A stretch of DNA of 34,198 bases from CAZYXZ01 sp964651395 (GCA_964651395.1 CAZYXZ010000031.1:1-34198), one strand, 5' to 3'. Positions 15,108 to 24,940 are shown, numbered from the stretch's first letter. Numbers and translations: made by a program. The notes: generated from the sequence alone by a model not told the origin.

Positions 15108-16714
15108 CCGAAGAGCGCTCGCTCCGTCAGTCCGAGCGGGAGCGCGCCGGAACCGGCGACCGCGTCGTGGAACGACTTGAGGTCGCCGCGGCCCTCGGCG
15201 GCCCAGCGCTCGCGCAGCCGGTCGATCTCCAGCGCGCCGGTGAGGTACGACGCCGCCTGGGTCGGCCACGCGCAGTAGCGCGCGACCTCCGCCCGCGCGG
15301 TGGGCTCGGACAGCGAAGCTCTCGTCCTCATGAACTCGACCGCCTCGTCGACGCTCATCTCGCCCATGTGCAGCGAGGTGTCGACGACCATGCGCGCCGC
15401 ACGGAACAGCCGCGCGTCCACCTGGCAGAGCGCATGCCGCGGGTCGGTGAAGAAACCTTCCCGCAGCAGCAGCTGCTCGGCGTAGAGCGCCCATCCCTCC
15501 GTGAAGTACGGCGTGCCGAGCACCTGACGAACCGGCCGGCCGACGGTCTGCGCCCAGGTGAGGTGCCAGTGGTGACCCGGGTAGGCCTCGTGCACCGCGA
15601 TGGTCGGGATGGAGCTGAAGCTGTTGGTGGCCAGCCGCTGAGCGACCTCGTCCGGTGGCGTGCCGTCCGGCGGGTACGGCACGAAGAAGGTACCGACGAC
15701 GTTGGGCCGGAACGCCGGAGCCCGCCGGTAGGACGCGACCGCGAGCACCGGCCGCTGGAACGGTGGTGACGGCTCGACCCGGCACTCCTCACCCGGCGAG
15801 AAGGTGACCAGGTCGCGCTCCCGGCAGAACTCGCGGGCCCGCTCGGTCCAGTCGGCGTAGGCGTCGCGCATCGCCTCGGGCGTGGCCGGGTGGTCGCCGT
15901 TGAGCTCCTCGAGCAGCGCGCGCCAGTCCTCGTGCCCGGCGATGTCGCGCGTGCGCTGCCGGATGTCGGCGGCCAGCGCGTCGTACGCCGCCTGGCCACG
16001 CTCGCGCAGGCCGGCAGCGCCGTAGCCCAGGCCCTCCCGCTCGACCAGCAGCGCGGAGTAGAGCGGCTCGCCGATGGCGAAGTCACCGTGCGCCTCGTCG
16101 GCGAAGCGCTCGAGCCACATGGCCCACGACTCGAACGCCGCGGCCGCGACCTCGCCGGCCTCGGCGAGGGCCGCTCGCGCCGTCGGGTCGGCCTCCGCCG
16201 GCGGCACGTGCTCCCGGGCGTATCGGATGCCTGCGCGCGCCTCGCCGCGGGCCCGGCGGACCAGCAGCGGACTGGCCAGCGCCGCGTCGAGGTTGGCCCG
16301 GCCCGCGTCGAGCAGGTCCGGCACGGCGCGCAGCCGTGCGGCCGCAGAGGCGGCCAGCTCGGGCTCGGGGTGCAGCCGGTGGTGGAAGAGGGTGTGCACG
16401 CCGCCGAGGCACGGCGTCGAGTAGGTGTCCGGGTTGCGTCGCCAGTCCGCCCAGTCGCGGACCAGCTGACGGCCGCGCAAGGTCGCCAGCACCAGGCCGC
16501 GGTCGATCGCCTCCTCCGCGGAGAGCCGGGTCTCGTCCAGCGCGCGGAACCGCTCGAACCAGGTGTCCTCGTCGGCAGCCCGCGCGGCGTAGCCGGCACT
16601 GGTGAGATCCGGTAGCAGGCTGTCGTAGCCGTCGATGCCGACCGAGCTTGCGAGAGTGGGTGTCGCGACGTACTCGGCGGTAAGGAAGTCCTCGACGAGC
16701 CGGTCGAAACTCAT
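15104..16714 (-). CDS. DUF885-family putative zinc metallohydrolase
   Basis: The 536-residue protein has the DUF885 signature: HEAYPGHH at residues 375-382 and TEGWALYAEQ at 405-414, which together supply the likely zinc ligands and general base. The N-terminal half is helical. The family is widespread and its members are usually described as metallopeptidase-like, but substrates are poorly known. There is no signal peptide, so it is cytosolic. ATG at 16714 (MSFDRLVEDF) is preferred over 16726, because a GGGAG site abuts the upstream ATG with no spacer. Tail-to-tail overlap with the secreted-protein gene is four bases. Confidence 0.88.
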   Translation of the reverse strand: MSFDRLVEDFLTAEYVATPTLASSVGIDGYDSLLPDLTSAGYAARAADEDTWFERFRALDETRLSAEEAIDRGLVLATLRGRQLVRDWADWRRNPDTYSTPCLGGVHTLFHHRLHPEPELAASAAARLRAVPDLLDAGRANLDAALASPLLVRRARGEARAGIRYAREHVPPAEADPTARAALAEAGEVAAAAFESWAMWLERFADEAHGDFAIGEPLYSALLVEREGLGYGAAGLRERGQAAYDALAADIRQRTRDIAGHEDWRALLEELNGDHPATPEAMRDAYADWTERAREFCRERDLVTFSPGEECRVEPSPPFQRPVLAVASYRRAPAFRPNVVGTFFVPYPPDGTPPDEVAQRLATNSFSSIPTIAVHEAYPGHHWHLTWAQTVGRPVRQVLGTPYFTEGWALYAEQLLLREGFFTDPRHALCQVDARLFRAARMVVDTSLHMGEMSVDEAVEFMRTRASLSEPTARAEVARYCAWPTQAASYLTGALEIDRLRERWAAEGRGDLKSFHDAVAGSGALPLGLTERALFG

Positions 16715-16764
16715 GCCGCGGATCATCTCCCAGGCGCGGAATCGGTGTGCCAGACTCCCGGCGC

Positions 16765-17397
16765 ATGGGCGACGTCGTTCGGTTCACGGACAACATCAAC
16801 GACCTGTCGAACGAGCAGGGCTACCAGTTCGAGTTCATGTGCGAGCGGTGCGGCAACGGCTATCGCTCGGCGTTCCAGGCGAACAAGGTCAACCTGCTCA
16901 AGGGCGGCCTGCGCGCCGCCGGCGGCCTCTTCGGCGGCAAGCTCGCCGAGCTGTCCGGCACCGCCGACAACATGGACCGGTTCACGAACTCCGCGGCCAA
17001 GGACAACGCCATGAAGGAGGCCGGCGAGCACGTCGCCGACCACTTCAAGCAGTGCCGGGGCTGCGGCAACTGGGTCTGCGTCGACGTCTGCTGGAACCAC
17101 GACGTCGGCCAGTGCCTGTCCTGCTCGCCCAGCGTCCAGGACGAGCTGTCCCGCGCCCAGGCCGCGGCGCAGGTCGAGCAGATCACCGAGAAGGTCAAGG
17201 AGGTCGACTGGACGGCCGACCTCGACCTGGCCAATCGCGCCGTCGTGAAGTGCCCGCACTGCGGCAAGGACTCCGGTGGCGGGAAGTTCTGCGCGGAGTG
17301 CGGCGGGGCGCTCGCCAAGACCAAGCACTGCACGAACTGCGGCGCGGAGATGAAGGCGGGCGCCAAGTTCTGCGCCGAGTGCGGGCAGCAGGTCTGA
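16765..17397 (+). CDS. Multi-zinc-ribbon protein
   Basis: The 210-residue protein is built on cysteine pairs. C26/C29, C97/C100 and C117/C120, with C105 and C109, lie in the first part; two C-terminal zinc ribbons follow (C163/C166 with C176/C179, and C189/C192 with C203/C206). A Gly/Ala-rich stretch (about 47-66) and a charged helix (120-148) lie between. These are the marks of DZANK-type double zinc ribbons, often scaffold or adaptor modules. Enzyme activity is not expected. ATG at 16765 gives MGDVVRFTDN; CAGACT eight bases upstream could be a degenerate -10. GTG at 16747 is an alternative start. It opens a five-gene run to 20365. Confidence 0.85.
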   Translation: MGDVVRFTDNINDLSNEQGYQFEFMCERCGNGYRSAFQANKVNLLKGGLRAAGGLFGGKLAELSGTADNMDRFTNSAAKDNAMKEAGEHVADHFKQCRGCGNWVCVDVCWNHDVGQCLSCSPSVQDELSRAQAAAQVEQITEKVKEVDWTADLDLANRAVVKCPHCGKDSGGGKFCAECGGALAKTKHCTNCGAEMKAGAKFCAECGQQV

Positions 17398-17398
17398 C

Positions 17399-18424
17399 CT
17401 GAGCTTCCCCGCCCAGCTGGACGGCGCCGCCGTCAGCGTCGACGTCACCGCGCAGGCGCTGGCCGTCGGCGACCGTGCGATCCCCTATGAGGACATCGAC
17501 GCCGTCCTGCCCGGTGACCACGGTGTCCGGCTCTCCCTCGCCGACGGCAGCGAGGTCGCGCTCGCGAAGATGGGCACCGGCCTGGACTCGTTCCGGCTCG
17601 CGTTCCGGCAAGCCCGCCAGCCGGTACGCCGTGCGGCGTTGCTGCAGTGGACCGGCGACGCGCCCCTCGAGCTCTACGAGGCCCGACGCGACGGCGAGGA
17701 GGTACAGGTCGTGCTCTTCGCGGACGGCCTCGTCGTCGAGTCGGACGCGGCGCCGCCGGAGTTCGCACCGTTCGCGCTGGTCGACGAGGTGGCACGCGAG
17801 GGCTACGAGTTCACGGTGCGGATGCGCGCGGGGCTGGCGCCGGTGTGCTTCGGCAGGATGGGACCGCGCACCGACCGCTTCGCGCTCGACCTGGCGGCTG
17901 CGCAGGCCGCCGCCGCCGGGAGCACGGCGGCGGCGTACGCCGCGTTCGACCCGGCCCTCTCCGCCCTGGGCCTGCCCGACGGCTGGGCCGCCGACCAGAC
18001 CACGATCGGCCCGGCCTGGACGGCGCTGCGCGCCTCGATGGTGGGAACGGCGCGCGCGGCCGAGGTCGCGCTGCTCGAGTCGCTGGCCGGGCCGGCGCTG
18101 CGCCTCGGCATCAAGACCGGACCCGGCAGCGACGTGCTCCCCTTCGCGCTCGCACCGGTCAACGGGAAGGTGGCGGTCGAGGCGGCCGACGCCGACGACC
18201 GCGCGACCTTCGTGTTCGCGACCGACGACGTCGACCGGCTCAATGCCGCGCTGCTGCTGACGAGCTTTCGCCGCGAGGCGATCTCGGCGACGGAGGCCGA
18301 GCTGGGCCGCTGGGCCGTCGCCGTACGGCTGCTCGAGGTGGTCCGCTGGGCGAGGAAGGCGCTCGTCGCACGGGTCGTGCACGACGAGCAGTGGACCGAC
18401 AAGGTGCGGACGGCGCTCCAGTAG
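17399..18424 (+). CDS. Protein of unknown function, apparent CTG start
   Basis: The reading frame is open from the in-frame TGA at 17351 to 18424, but holds no ATG, GTG or TTG until ATG at 17570. Codons from 17399 on have G or C at nearly every third position and encode a plausible beta-rich domain (AVSVDVTAQALAVGDRAIPY, then VRLSLADGSEVALAKM), so the gene clearly begins upstream of 17570. CTG at 17399, two bases after the zinc-ribbon stop and with CAGG upstream, is the best start and gives 341 residues (LSFPAQLDG, read MSFPAQ). The N-terminal part looks like a PH-type or beta-barrel module and the C-terminal part is helical. I do not recognise the family. Confidence 0.78.
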   Translation: MSFPAQLDGAAVSVDVTAQALAVGDRAIPYEDIDAVLPGDHGVRLSLADGSEVALAKMGTGLDSFRLAFRQARQPVRRAALLQWTGDAPLELYEARRDGEEVQVVLFADGLVVESDAAPPEFAPFALVDEVAREGYEFTVRMRAGLAPVCFGRMGPRTDRFALDLAAAQAAAAGSTAAAYAAFDPALSALGLPDGWAADQTTIGPAWTALRASMVGTARAAEVALLESLAGPALRLGIKTGPGSDVLPFALAPVNGKVAVEAADADDRATFVFATDDVDRLNAALLLTSFRREAISATEAELGRWAVAVRLLEVVRWARKALVARVVHDEQWTDKVRTALQ

Positions 18425-18437
18425 GAGACTGTCGGTC

Positions 18438-18878
18438 ATGAGCATCGACACGCTCTTCGACGAGCTGTGCCTGCGCTGGGCTCAGGAGGCCGACGTCGTC
18501 GCGCAGCAGCTCGGCACGGTCGAGCCGCGGCTGGTTCTCCTGCCCCGTGACGTCACGGCCGACGAGGTGGCGATCAAGCTCGACGGCCTGCGCGGGAACC
18601 TCGCCGAGCGGGCCGACGCGCTGGTCGCCGAGCTCCGTCCCACGACCTCGAAGCACGACCCGGCCGGACTCGTCTTCCTCGCCCAGCTCCGCCTCGGCGG
18701 TGACCCGAGCGTCCCCGAGCAGGTCGTGGTCTATGTCAGCCTCGGTCAGCCGGACCTGCGCCGCGCGCTCGGCTACCGGTTCGCCGACGACGGCACCGGC
18801 ACGAAGCGCCTCGAGCGGCTCCCCGACGACCCGCCGGTCGCGATGTTCGCCTGGCTCGACGCACTGCTCAGGCCATGA
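18438..18878 (+). CDS. Hypothetical protein, probably helical
   Basis: The 146-residue protein starts MSIDTLFDELCLRWAQEADV and mixes amphipathic helices with short strands (EQVVVYVSLGQPDLRRALGY). It has a single cysteine, no signal peptide and no membrane span. AGGAG overlapping the previous stop gives its ribosome site, ten bases before the ATG. Its end overlaps the kelch gene by ATGA, so translation is coupled. I do not recognise a family. Confidence 0.7.
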   Translation: MSIDTLFDELCLRWAQEADVVAQQLGTVEPRLVLLPRDVTADEVAIKLDGLRGNLAERADALVAELRPTTSKHDPAGLVFLAQLRLGGDPSVPEQVVVYVSLGQPDLRRALGYRFADDGTGTKRLERLPDDPPVAMFAWLDALLRP

Positions 18879-19810
18879 GCCGGCGCGCGGCCGCATGCCT
18901 GTTGCTGCTCACCCTCGCCTGCACGGAGAACCGGCCCACGCCCGCGCCGAGCCGCTCCCTCGCGCCGCCGCTGCCCGTCGCCCGGACCGAGGTCGCCGGC
19001 ACGGTGTGGGGCGAGCGCATCGTCGTCGTCGGCGGCTACCTCGCGGACGGCGGCTCGTCCGCCCAGGTCGACGCGTTCGGGGTCGACGGCCGGTGGAGCC
19101 GCTTGCCCGATCTGCCGGCCCAGGTGAACCACAGCGGTGTGGCTGTTCTCGCGGACCGGCTCTACGTCGCCGGCGGGTTCAGTCCGACAGCCCGGGACAC
19201 GAGTGTCTGGAGCCTGGGCGCCGGCGAGAGCACCTGGCGCACGGAGCCACCGCTGCCCCACGGTCGCGCTGCGCACGCCCTCGTCAGCACCCGTCGAGGT
19301 CTCTACGCGATCGGCGGCGTGCACGGTCGCGAGCTCGTGCCCGAGGTGGACGTCCTGGAGGCCGACACCGGGCGATGGACGTCCGCCGGACGGCTGGCAC
19401 AACCCCGGGAGCACCTCGCTGCGGCAGCGGTCGGCGAGGTCCTCTACGTCATCGGGGGGCGGGTGGGCTCCCCGGCCGGTAACCGTCGGACGGTGGAGAT
19501 CCGCGATGCCGACGGCACCTGGCGCCGAGGCCCCGACCTCGTGGTGGCGCGCGGCGGGATCGCCGCGGCGACGACTGGGCGCGGGGTGGTGTGCGTCGCG
19601 GGCGGCGAGACGCCGACGGAGACGATCGCCTCGGTCGAGTGCCTCGTCGGCGACCGGTGGGTCCGGACGAAGGATCTGGCGACGCCGAGGCACGGTCTGG
19701 CGGTGGTGGCCACCGATGACGAGCTGCACGTCATCGGCGGCGGCGCGCAGCCCGGACTGTTCGTCAGCGATACCTATGAGATCCTGCGCATCGAGATCGC
19801 GCCTGGATGA
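18875..19810 (+). CDS. Kelch-repeat beta-propeller lipoprotein
   Basis: The 311-residue product has a short signal peptide ending LLTLAC, with a probable lipidation cysteine at 16; the lipobox is imperfect (Thr at -3). A Pro-rich linker follows. Six kelch repeats are marked by double glycines at 53-54, 100-101, 147-148, 194-195, 243-244 and 288-289, about 47 residues apart, each after a hydrophobic strand such as LYVIGGR. Six blades would close one propeller. Kelch propellers bind proteins or carbohydrates, and the galactose-oxidase radical-copper residues are not evident. It is the fourth gene of the run starting at 16765 and is followed by the HD-domain gene. Confidence 0.87.
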   Translation: MSRRAAACLLLLTLACTENRPTPAPSRSLAPPLPVARTEVAGTVWGERIVVVGGYLADGGSSAQVDAFGVDGRWSRLPDLPAQVNHSGVAVLADRLYVAGGFSPTARDTSVWSLGAGESTWRTEPPLPHGRAAHALVSTRRGLYAIGGVHGRELVPEVDVLEADTGRWTSAGRLAQPREHLAAAAVGEVLYVIGGRVGSPAGNRRTVEIRDADGTWRRGPDLVVARGGIAAATTGRGVVCVAGGETPTETIASVECLVGDRWVRTKDLATPRHGLAVVATDDELHVIGGGAQPGLFVSDTYEILRIEIAPG

Positions 19811-19822
19811 GGGAGCCGCACG

Positions 19823-20365
19823 ATGGCGTTCACGCGGATGGACCAGGGCACCACTGAGGACTGGATGGTCATCGCGCAGGACTCGGTGCCCTACCAGCAG
19901 GAGGTCGCCGACCGGATCCTCGGCATGCTCCGCGACCTCGACAAGTTCCACGGCGGCTTCGGCGTCAGTCAGCTCCAGCACGCGCTGCAGACCGCGACGC
20001 TCGCCGAGCGCGGCGGCGCTCCCGAGGACCTGGTCGTCGGCGCGCTCTGCCACGACATCGGCAAGGCCATCTCGCTGGCCAACCACCCGGCCATCGCCGC
20101 CGAGATCATCAGGCCGTACGTCTCCGAGGAGACCTACCAGATCGTCCGCACCCACCAGGACTTCCAGGGGCGCCACTACTACGCCCTGCTCGGCAAAGAC
20201 CCCGAGTCCCGCGCGCTGCACGCCGACCAGCCCTGGTACGCCGCCGCGGAGCAGTTCACCGACGAGTGGGACCAGGCCGCGTTCGACCCCGACTACGACA
20301 CCGAGCCGCTCGAGCACTTCGAGCCGCTGCTCCGCAAGGTCTTCGGCAACCCGATCATCGCCTGA
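19823..20365 (+). CDS. HD-domain protein with a complete di-iron ligand set (PhnZ-like fold)
   Basis: The 180-residue protein is a single HD domain. Candidate ligands occur in order: His53 (SQLQHALQTA), His77-Asp78 (ALCHDIGK), His88 (NHPAIAAE), His111 (RTHQDF) and Asp150 (DEWDQAAF). That is the H...HD...H...H...D set of mixed-valent di-iron oxygenases such as PhnZ and MIOX, where a phosphohydrolase often keeps fewer sites. The segment around His53 to Asp78 aligns well with PhnZ from memory, including the 24-residue His-to-His spacing. The Tyr/Glu pair PhnZ uses ten and seven residues before the first His is His43/Phe46 here, so the phosphonate substrate is not supported. GGGAG precedes the ATG. 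Function unknown; phosphohydrolase remains possible. Confidence 0.8.
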   Translation: MAFTRMDQGTTEDWMVIAQDSVPYQQEVADRILGMLRDLDKFHGGFGVSQLQHALQTATLAERGGAPEDLVVGALCHDIGKAISLANHPAIAAEIIRPYVSEETYQIVRTHQDFQGRHYYALLGKDPESRALHADQPWYAAAEQFTDEWDQAAFDPDYDTEPLEHFEPLLRKVFGNPIIA

Positions 20366-20375
20366 GTCCAAAGCC

Positions 20376-20813
20376 CTATCGACTGAATAGACGCTTGGAT
20401 CGCGCCTTCTGGAGTGCCTTCACGTCCATCCAGAGTTGTGCATCTCGGTACGTGCGCAGAAGAACGTCGATGTTGGCGACCAGCCATGCCGCAGCCTTCT
20501 CCGACCGGATCTCTGGTTCCTCGAAGAGTGCGTCGGTGTTCGTGTCCTGCCGCAAGCCAGCCAGGTACTCATCGAGCGATGCCGGAACCGTCCGCGCGCG
20601 GCCTCGAGCTGTCGGCAGCGGGTTCGGCGCCACGACGTTCATCCACCAGTCTCCGCGGTCCGCGACAATCTCGAGCACGAGGTCCTCGCGCTTGAACCTC
20701 GCGAGGAACCCGAGCATCCCGCCGGAGCGCTCCTCCACTTGCCGGAAGCCTGCGTCGACCAGGACCGAGCCGGCTTGCCGTGCCCAGTCCGGCGCATTCG
20801 AGGGCAGATCCAC
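20376..20813 (-). CDS. Lower-GC hypothetical protein
   Basis: This 145-residue protein has no signal peptide. It combines a helical N-terminus, a beta stretch (REDLVLEIVADRGDWWMNVV) and a long helical C-terminus. Base use differs from its neighbours: 73 of 120 bases at 20401-20520 are G or C, against 43 of 60 just upstream at 20041-20100. That, with the unusual inverted-repeat element directly upstream, suggests recent acquisition. The start is GTG at 20813, with TACGCT (TANNNT) six bases upstream and no Shine-Dalgarno. The layout resembles an immunity-type or small adaptor protein, but that is only an impression and no family is recognised. Confidence 0.7.
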   Translation of the reverse strand: MDLPSNAPDWARQAGSVLVDAGFRQVEERSGGMLGFLARFKREDLVLEIVADRGDWWMNVVAPNPLPTARGRARTVPASLDEYLAGLRQDTNTDALFEEPEIRSEKAAAWLVANIDVLLRTYRDAQLWMDVKALQKARSKRLFSR

Positions 20814-20819
20814 CGCGGC

Positions 20820-20825
20820 AGCGTA
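20820..20825 (-). promoter_or_regulatory. Predicted -10 box for the low-GC gene
   Basis: TACGCT on the minus strand fits TANNNT and sits six bases before the GTG at 20813. The rest of the promoter would lie in the inverted-repeat element, so the two may be linked. Confidence 0.45.
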
Positions 20826-20865
20826 GAACTCCGAGCCTCAACAAGCGCAGCGCTTCCAGCTACGT

Positions 20866-20983
20866 GAGGCAGGGCTGCTACGTGTCGGCGGCCGGCTAAG
20901 GTCGAACCCAAGGCGCAGCAAGCGCAACGATTCGACGAACACGCAACTCAGGGCCGGCAGCCGACATGTAGCAGCCCTGCCTC
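20866..20983. repeat. 31-bp imperfect inverted repeat with nested stem
   Basis: The arms 20866-20896 and 20953-20983 match at 29 of 31 positions when one is reversed and complemented; each starts GAGGCAGGGCTGCTAC. The 56-base loop holds a second stem, GTCGAA (20901-20906) with TTCGAC (20931-20936). A degenerate 19-base direct repeat, 15 of 19 matching, lies at 20839-20857 and 20916-20934. No open frame or transposase is present and no target-site duplication is obvious. It could be a small non-autonomous mobile element, a recombination site, a structured RNA or a large terminator for the DUF1501 operon. Confidence 0.75.
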
Positions 20984-20997
20984 TGACAGCGAAGAAG

Positions 20998-22268
20998 CTA
21001 GCGGGGCTTCGTCAGGCCGATCGGCGCGTACTTGTAGCCCGGGAATACCGTGCCGACGTTGCGGTTGCCGACGCGCTGCACGAGCACCTCGCTCAGGATC
21101 GCGCGGTAGTCGGTCGTCACCGCGATGTCGCCGCCCACGCGCTGCGACTTCGCGAGGCCCGGCCACCGCCCGTACACGCGGCCACCCTGGATGCCGCCGC
21201 CGATCACGAACATCGTGCCGCCGTAGCCGTGGTCGGTGCCGCCGGAGCCGTTCTGGTCGACGCGCCGGCCGAACTCGCTCATCACGATGACGCTCACGCG
21301 CCCCATCAACCCGGCGATGTCGGTCGTGAAAGCCTTGAGCGACAGCGCGAGGTCGTCGAGAAGGGAGTGCATGCGCCCCGAGGACCACGTGCCGGAGTTC
21401 TGGTGGAGGTCCCAGCCGTTGGCGTCGACGGCGGCCACCTCGAGCGGGAGTCCGCTGCGCAGCAGGCGCGCGACGTCCGAGAGGGAGTGACCGAGGTCGC
21501 TCGCCGGGTACCGCGCGCCGCCGGCCGGCTTGTACGCCGTCCCGCTGAGCTTGGCGAGCTTCTGCACGGCGTCGATGGCGGCGTCGGCCTGCCGGGCCAT
21601 CGGATGGGACAGCTGGCCGTAGAGCTTGCGCAGCGTCCACTGCACGGCCGCCTGCTCCGGCGGGGGCGCGCTGAGCCGGAACTCGTCGAGGCTGCGCAGC
21701 GACAGCGCCGGCTCCGGTCCCTGCAGGCTGGTCTGCAGCGACCCGCCCATGGAGATCGCGCGGAAGGAGGACTTGCCGGGACGGCTCTGCAGGTGCCGGC
21801 CGAGCCATCCGGTCGGGATGGTCTTGGACCCGGGCGTGCCGCGCTCGATGAACTCCTGCGCGTCGAAGTGGCTTCGGCTGTTGGCCGGGCTGCCCACCGC
21901 GTTGACCACCGCGAGCTGGCCTCGCACCCAGCTGTCGCGCAGCGGGCCCAGCGCGGGGTGCAGGCCGAACTGGCCGTCCAGCTTCACGACGCGACTGGCC
22001 GGCACCGCGAGTCCGGGACGCGCGGCGTAGTAGGCCTTGTCGGTGTAAGGCACCACCGCCGAGAGCGAGTCCATGCCGCCACGCAGGAAGACGACCACCA
22101 GCGTGTCGCCGGCGGCGCCGTCGGCGAACGCGAGCTGGGTCCCCGACGCGACTCCCGCGGCGGCGGTCAGCCCGACCAGACCGAACGAGCCGATCAGCCG
22201 GCGGCGCGACACCTCGCCGGTCGTGACCTCGCAGGCGCAGTCGTCGTGAGTGTCGATGACGTCGTCCA

Positions 22269-22269
<1 letters not shown>
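20998..22269 (-). CDS. DUF1501 family Tat-exported protein (copy A)
   Basis: The 423-residue protein has a twin-arginine signal, SRRRLIGSFGLVGL at about residues 21-34. A C-x-C motif lies before it (C11, C13). The mature part has the DUF1501 signatures VVVFLRGGMDSLS, RSHFDAQEFIERG, NGWDLHQNSG, VIVMSEFGRRV and GTDHGYGGTMFV. This family shares the alkaline-phosphatase/sulfatase superfold, and the Asp and His residues in the MDSLS and TDHGYG motifs are likely metal ligands. The reaction is not known. The ATG overlaps the DUF1800 stop as TGATG, so the two proteins are co-translated. Confidence 0.92.
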
Positions 22270-23810
<1,541 letters not shown>

Positions 23811-23863
23811 CGTCAGGACAACCCCCCACCTGGGCTGGAGCCGTTGTGTGCTGCTGATACGCC

Positions 23864-23904
23864 GCAGGACACTGCGAATCCTGCGCCCATGCCCGGAAGT
23901 GTCC
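23864..23904. promoter_or_regulatory. Overlapping inverted repeats upstream of DUF1800 copy A
   Basis: GGACACT (23867-23873) and AGTGTCC (23898-23904) form a 7-bp inverted repeat. GCAGGA (23864-23869) and TCCTGC (23879-23884) form a second, overlapping 6-bp repeat. The 143-base gap between the dehydrogenase stop and the DUF1800 start also has two CCCGCGAG direct repeats. These may be operator or attenuator structures controlling the DUF1800-DUF1501 operon. Confidence 0.35.
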
Positions 23905-23953
23905 GTTTTCGCGTGCTCGCGGGACCGGTGGGACTCGCGGGACGGGCCGGCGG

Positions 23954-24940
23954 CTAGACCGCGACGTCCAGCAGCACCTTCACGTCGTCGGTGTCCGGAC
24001 GCTCGAGGCTGTCCATGACGGCGTCGGCCTCCGTGAACGGCGCCCGCCGGCTGACCAGGTCGGCCGGGTCGACCCGGCGGTCGACCAGCAGTCCGAGCGC
24101 CTCGTCGAAGTCACCCGGCCGGTAGATGAACGACGCGCGCAGCTGTGCTTCCTTGAGCATCAGGAGCAGCTGCGACAACGGCACCGCCTCCTCGTGCATC
24201 CCCATCAACGCCACGATCCCCGACGGCGCCACCAGCTCGAGCGCGAGCGCCGACGCGGCCGGTCGCCCCGCGCACTCGAAGACGCGCGCGGGCAGCCCGT
24301 CGAGGGCTGCCGGCACCGCCGCGTGGACGTCGTCCGCGCCGGACACCGCGAAGCCGAGCCGCGCCATCCGGTCGCGGCGCGACGCGTTGAGCTCGACGAC
24401 GCAGATCCGTTCCACACCCCGCGCCCGCAGGGCGAGCGACGTCAGTACGCCGATCGGTCCCGCGCCGACGACGACGCACGCGTTCTCGGGGCGGACCTCC
24501 GCGACCGTCAGCCCGTGCAGCGCCACCGCGAGCGGCTCGACCAGCGCGCCGTACTCGAGCGGCAGCGAGTCCGGTACGCGCCACAGCCGGTCGGTGCCGA
24601 CGCACACCGCGTCCGCGAGGCCGCCCTGGCCGCCGCCGCAGCCGAGGCCCTGGAGAGCGGCGGCCATGTCGTGCACCGGAGTGGGCGGGAACGGGAACAC
24701 CGCGACCCGGTCGCCCTCCGACCAGCCGGTCACGCCGGCACCCAGCGCATCGAGAGTGCCGCTGAACTCGTGCCCCATCACCTCGCCGGCCGGCAGGGCC
24801 AGGGAGTGCCTCAGGTGCAGGTCGGAGCCGCAGACGCCGCACGCCGCGACGCGCAGACGCACCTGGCCTTCGGCCGGTACGACGTCCGGGATCTCGCGCA
24901 GCTCCAGCTTGCGGTCCTCCCGCAGCACCATCGCGCGCAC
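23954..24940 (-). CDS. Zinc-type medium-chain alcohol dehydrogenase (threonine/sorbitol-dehydrogenase-like)
   Basis: The 328-residue protein has the catalytic-zinc site: Cys37 in VAACGVCGSDLH, His57-Glu58 in MGHEFSG and Glu135 in ALVEPLAVALHG. The Rossmann loop is GAGPIG near 159-164. The structural zinc cluster of four cysteines found in many relatives is missing; the region (FPFPPTPVHDMAAALQGLGC) keeps one cysteine at most. That points to a single-zinc subgroup. The substrate is unknown. GTG at 24940 (MRAMVL) is preferred because GGGAG lies seven bases upstream; GTG at 24946 and ATG at 24931 are alternatives. It is divergent from the MDMPI-like gene and upstream of the DUF1800 operon. Confidence 0.88.
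   Translation of the reverse strand: MRAMVLREDRKLELREIPDVVPAEGQVRLRVAACGVCGSDLHLRHSLALPAGEVMGHEFSGTLDALGAGVTGWSEGDRVAVFPFPPTPVHDMAAALQGLGCGGGQGGLADAVCVGTDRLWRVPDSLPLEYGALVEPLAVALHGLTVAEVRPENACVVVGAGPIGVLTSLALRARGVERICVVELNASRRDRMARLGFAVSGADDVHAAVPAALDGLPARVFECAGRPAASALALELVAPSGIVALMGMHEEAVPLSQLLLMLKEAQLRASFIYRPGDFDEALGLLVDRRVDPADLVSRRAPFTEADAVMDSLERPDTDDVKVLLDVAV

Noticed and set aside
19823..20365. A phosphonate-cleaving PhnZ enzyme
   Set aside because: The metal ligands fit but the Tyr/Glu pair used by PhnZ is absent and no phosphonate genes are nearby, so I describe only the fold and ligand set.
20895..20910. A tRNA fragment suggested by GGGTTCGACC on the minus strand
   Set aside because: It resembles a T-arm, but no acceptor or anticodon stem is found around it and it lies inside the loop of the inverted repeat.
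20866..20983. An integron attC site or CRISPR repeat
   Set aside because: The arms are too long and too well matched for an attC core arrangement, there is only one unit, and no integrase or spacers are seen.
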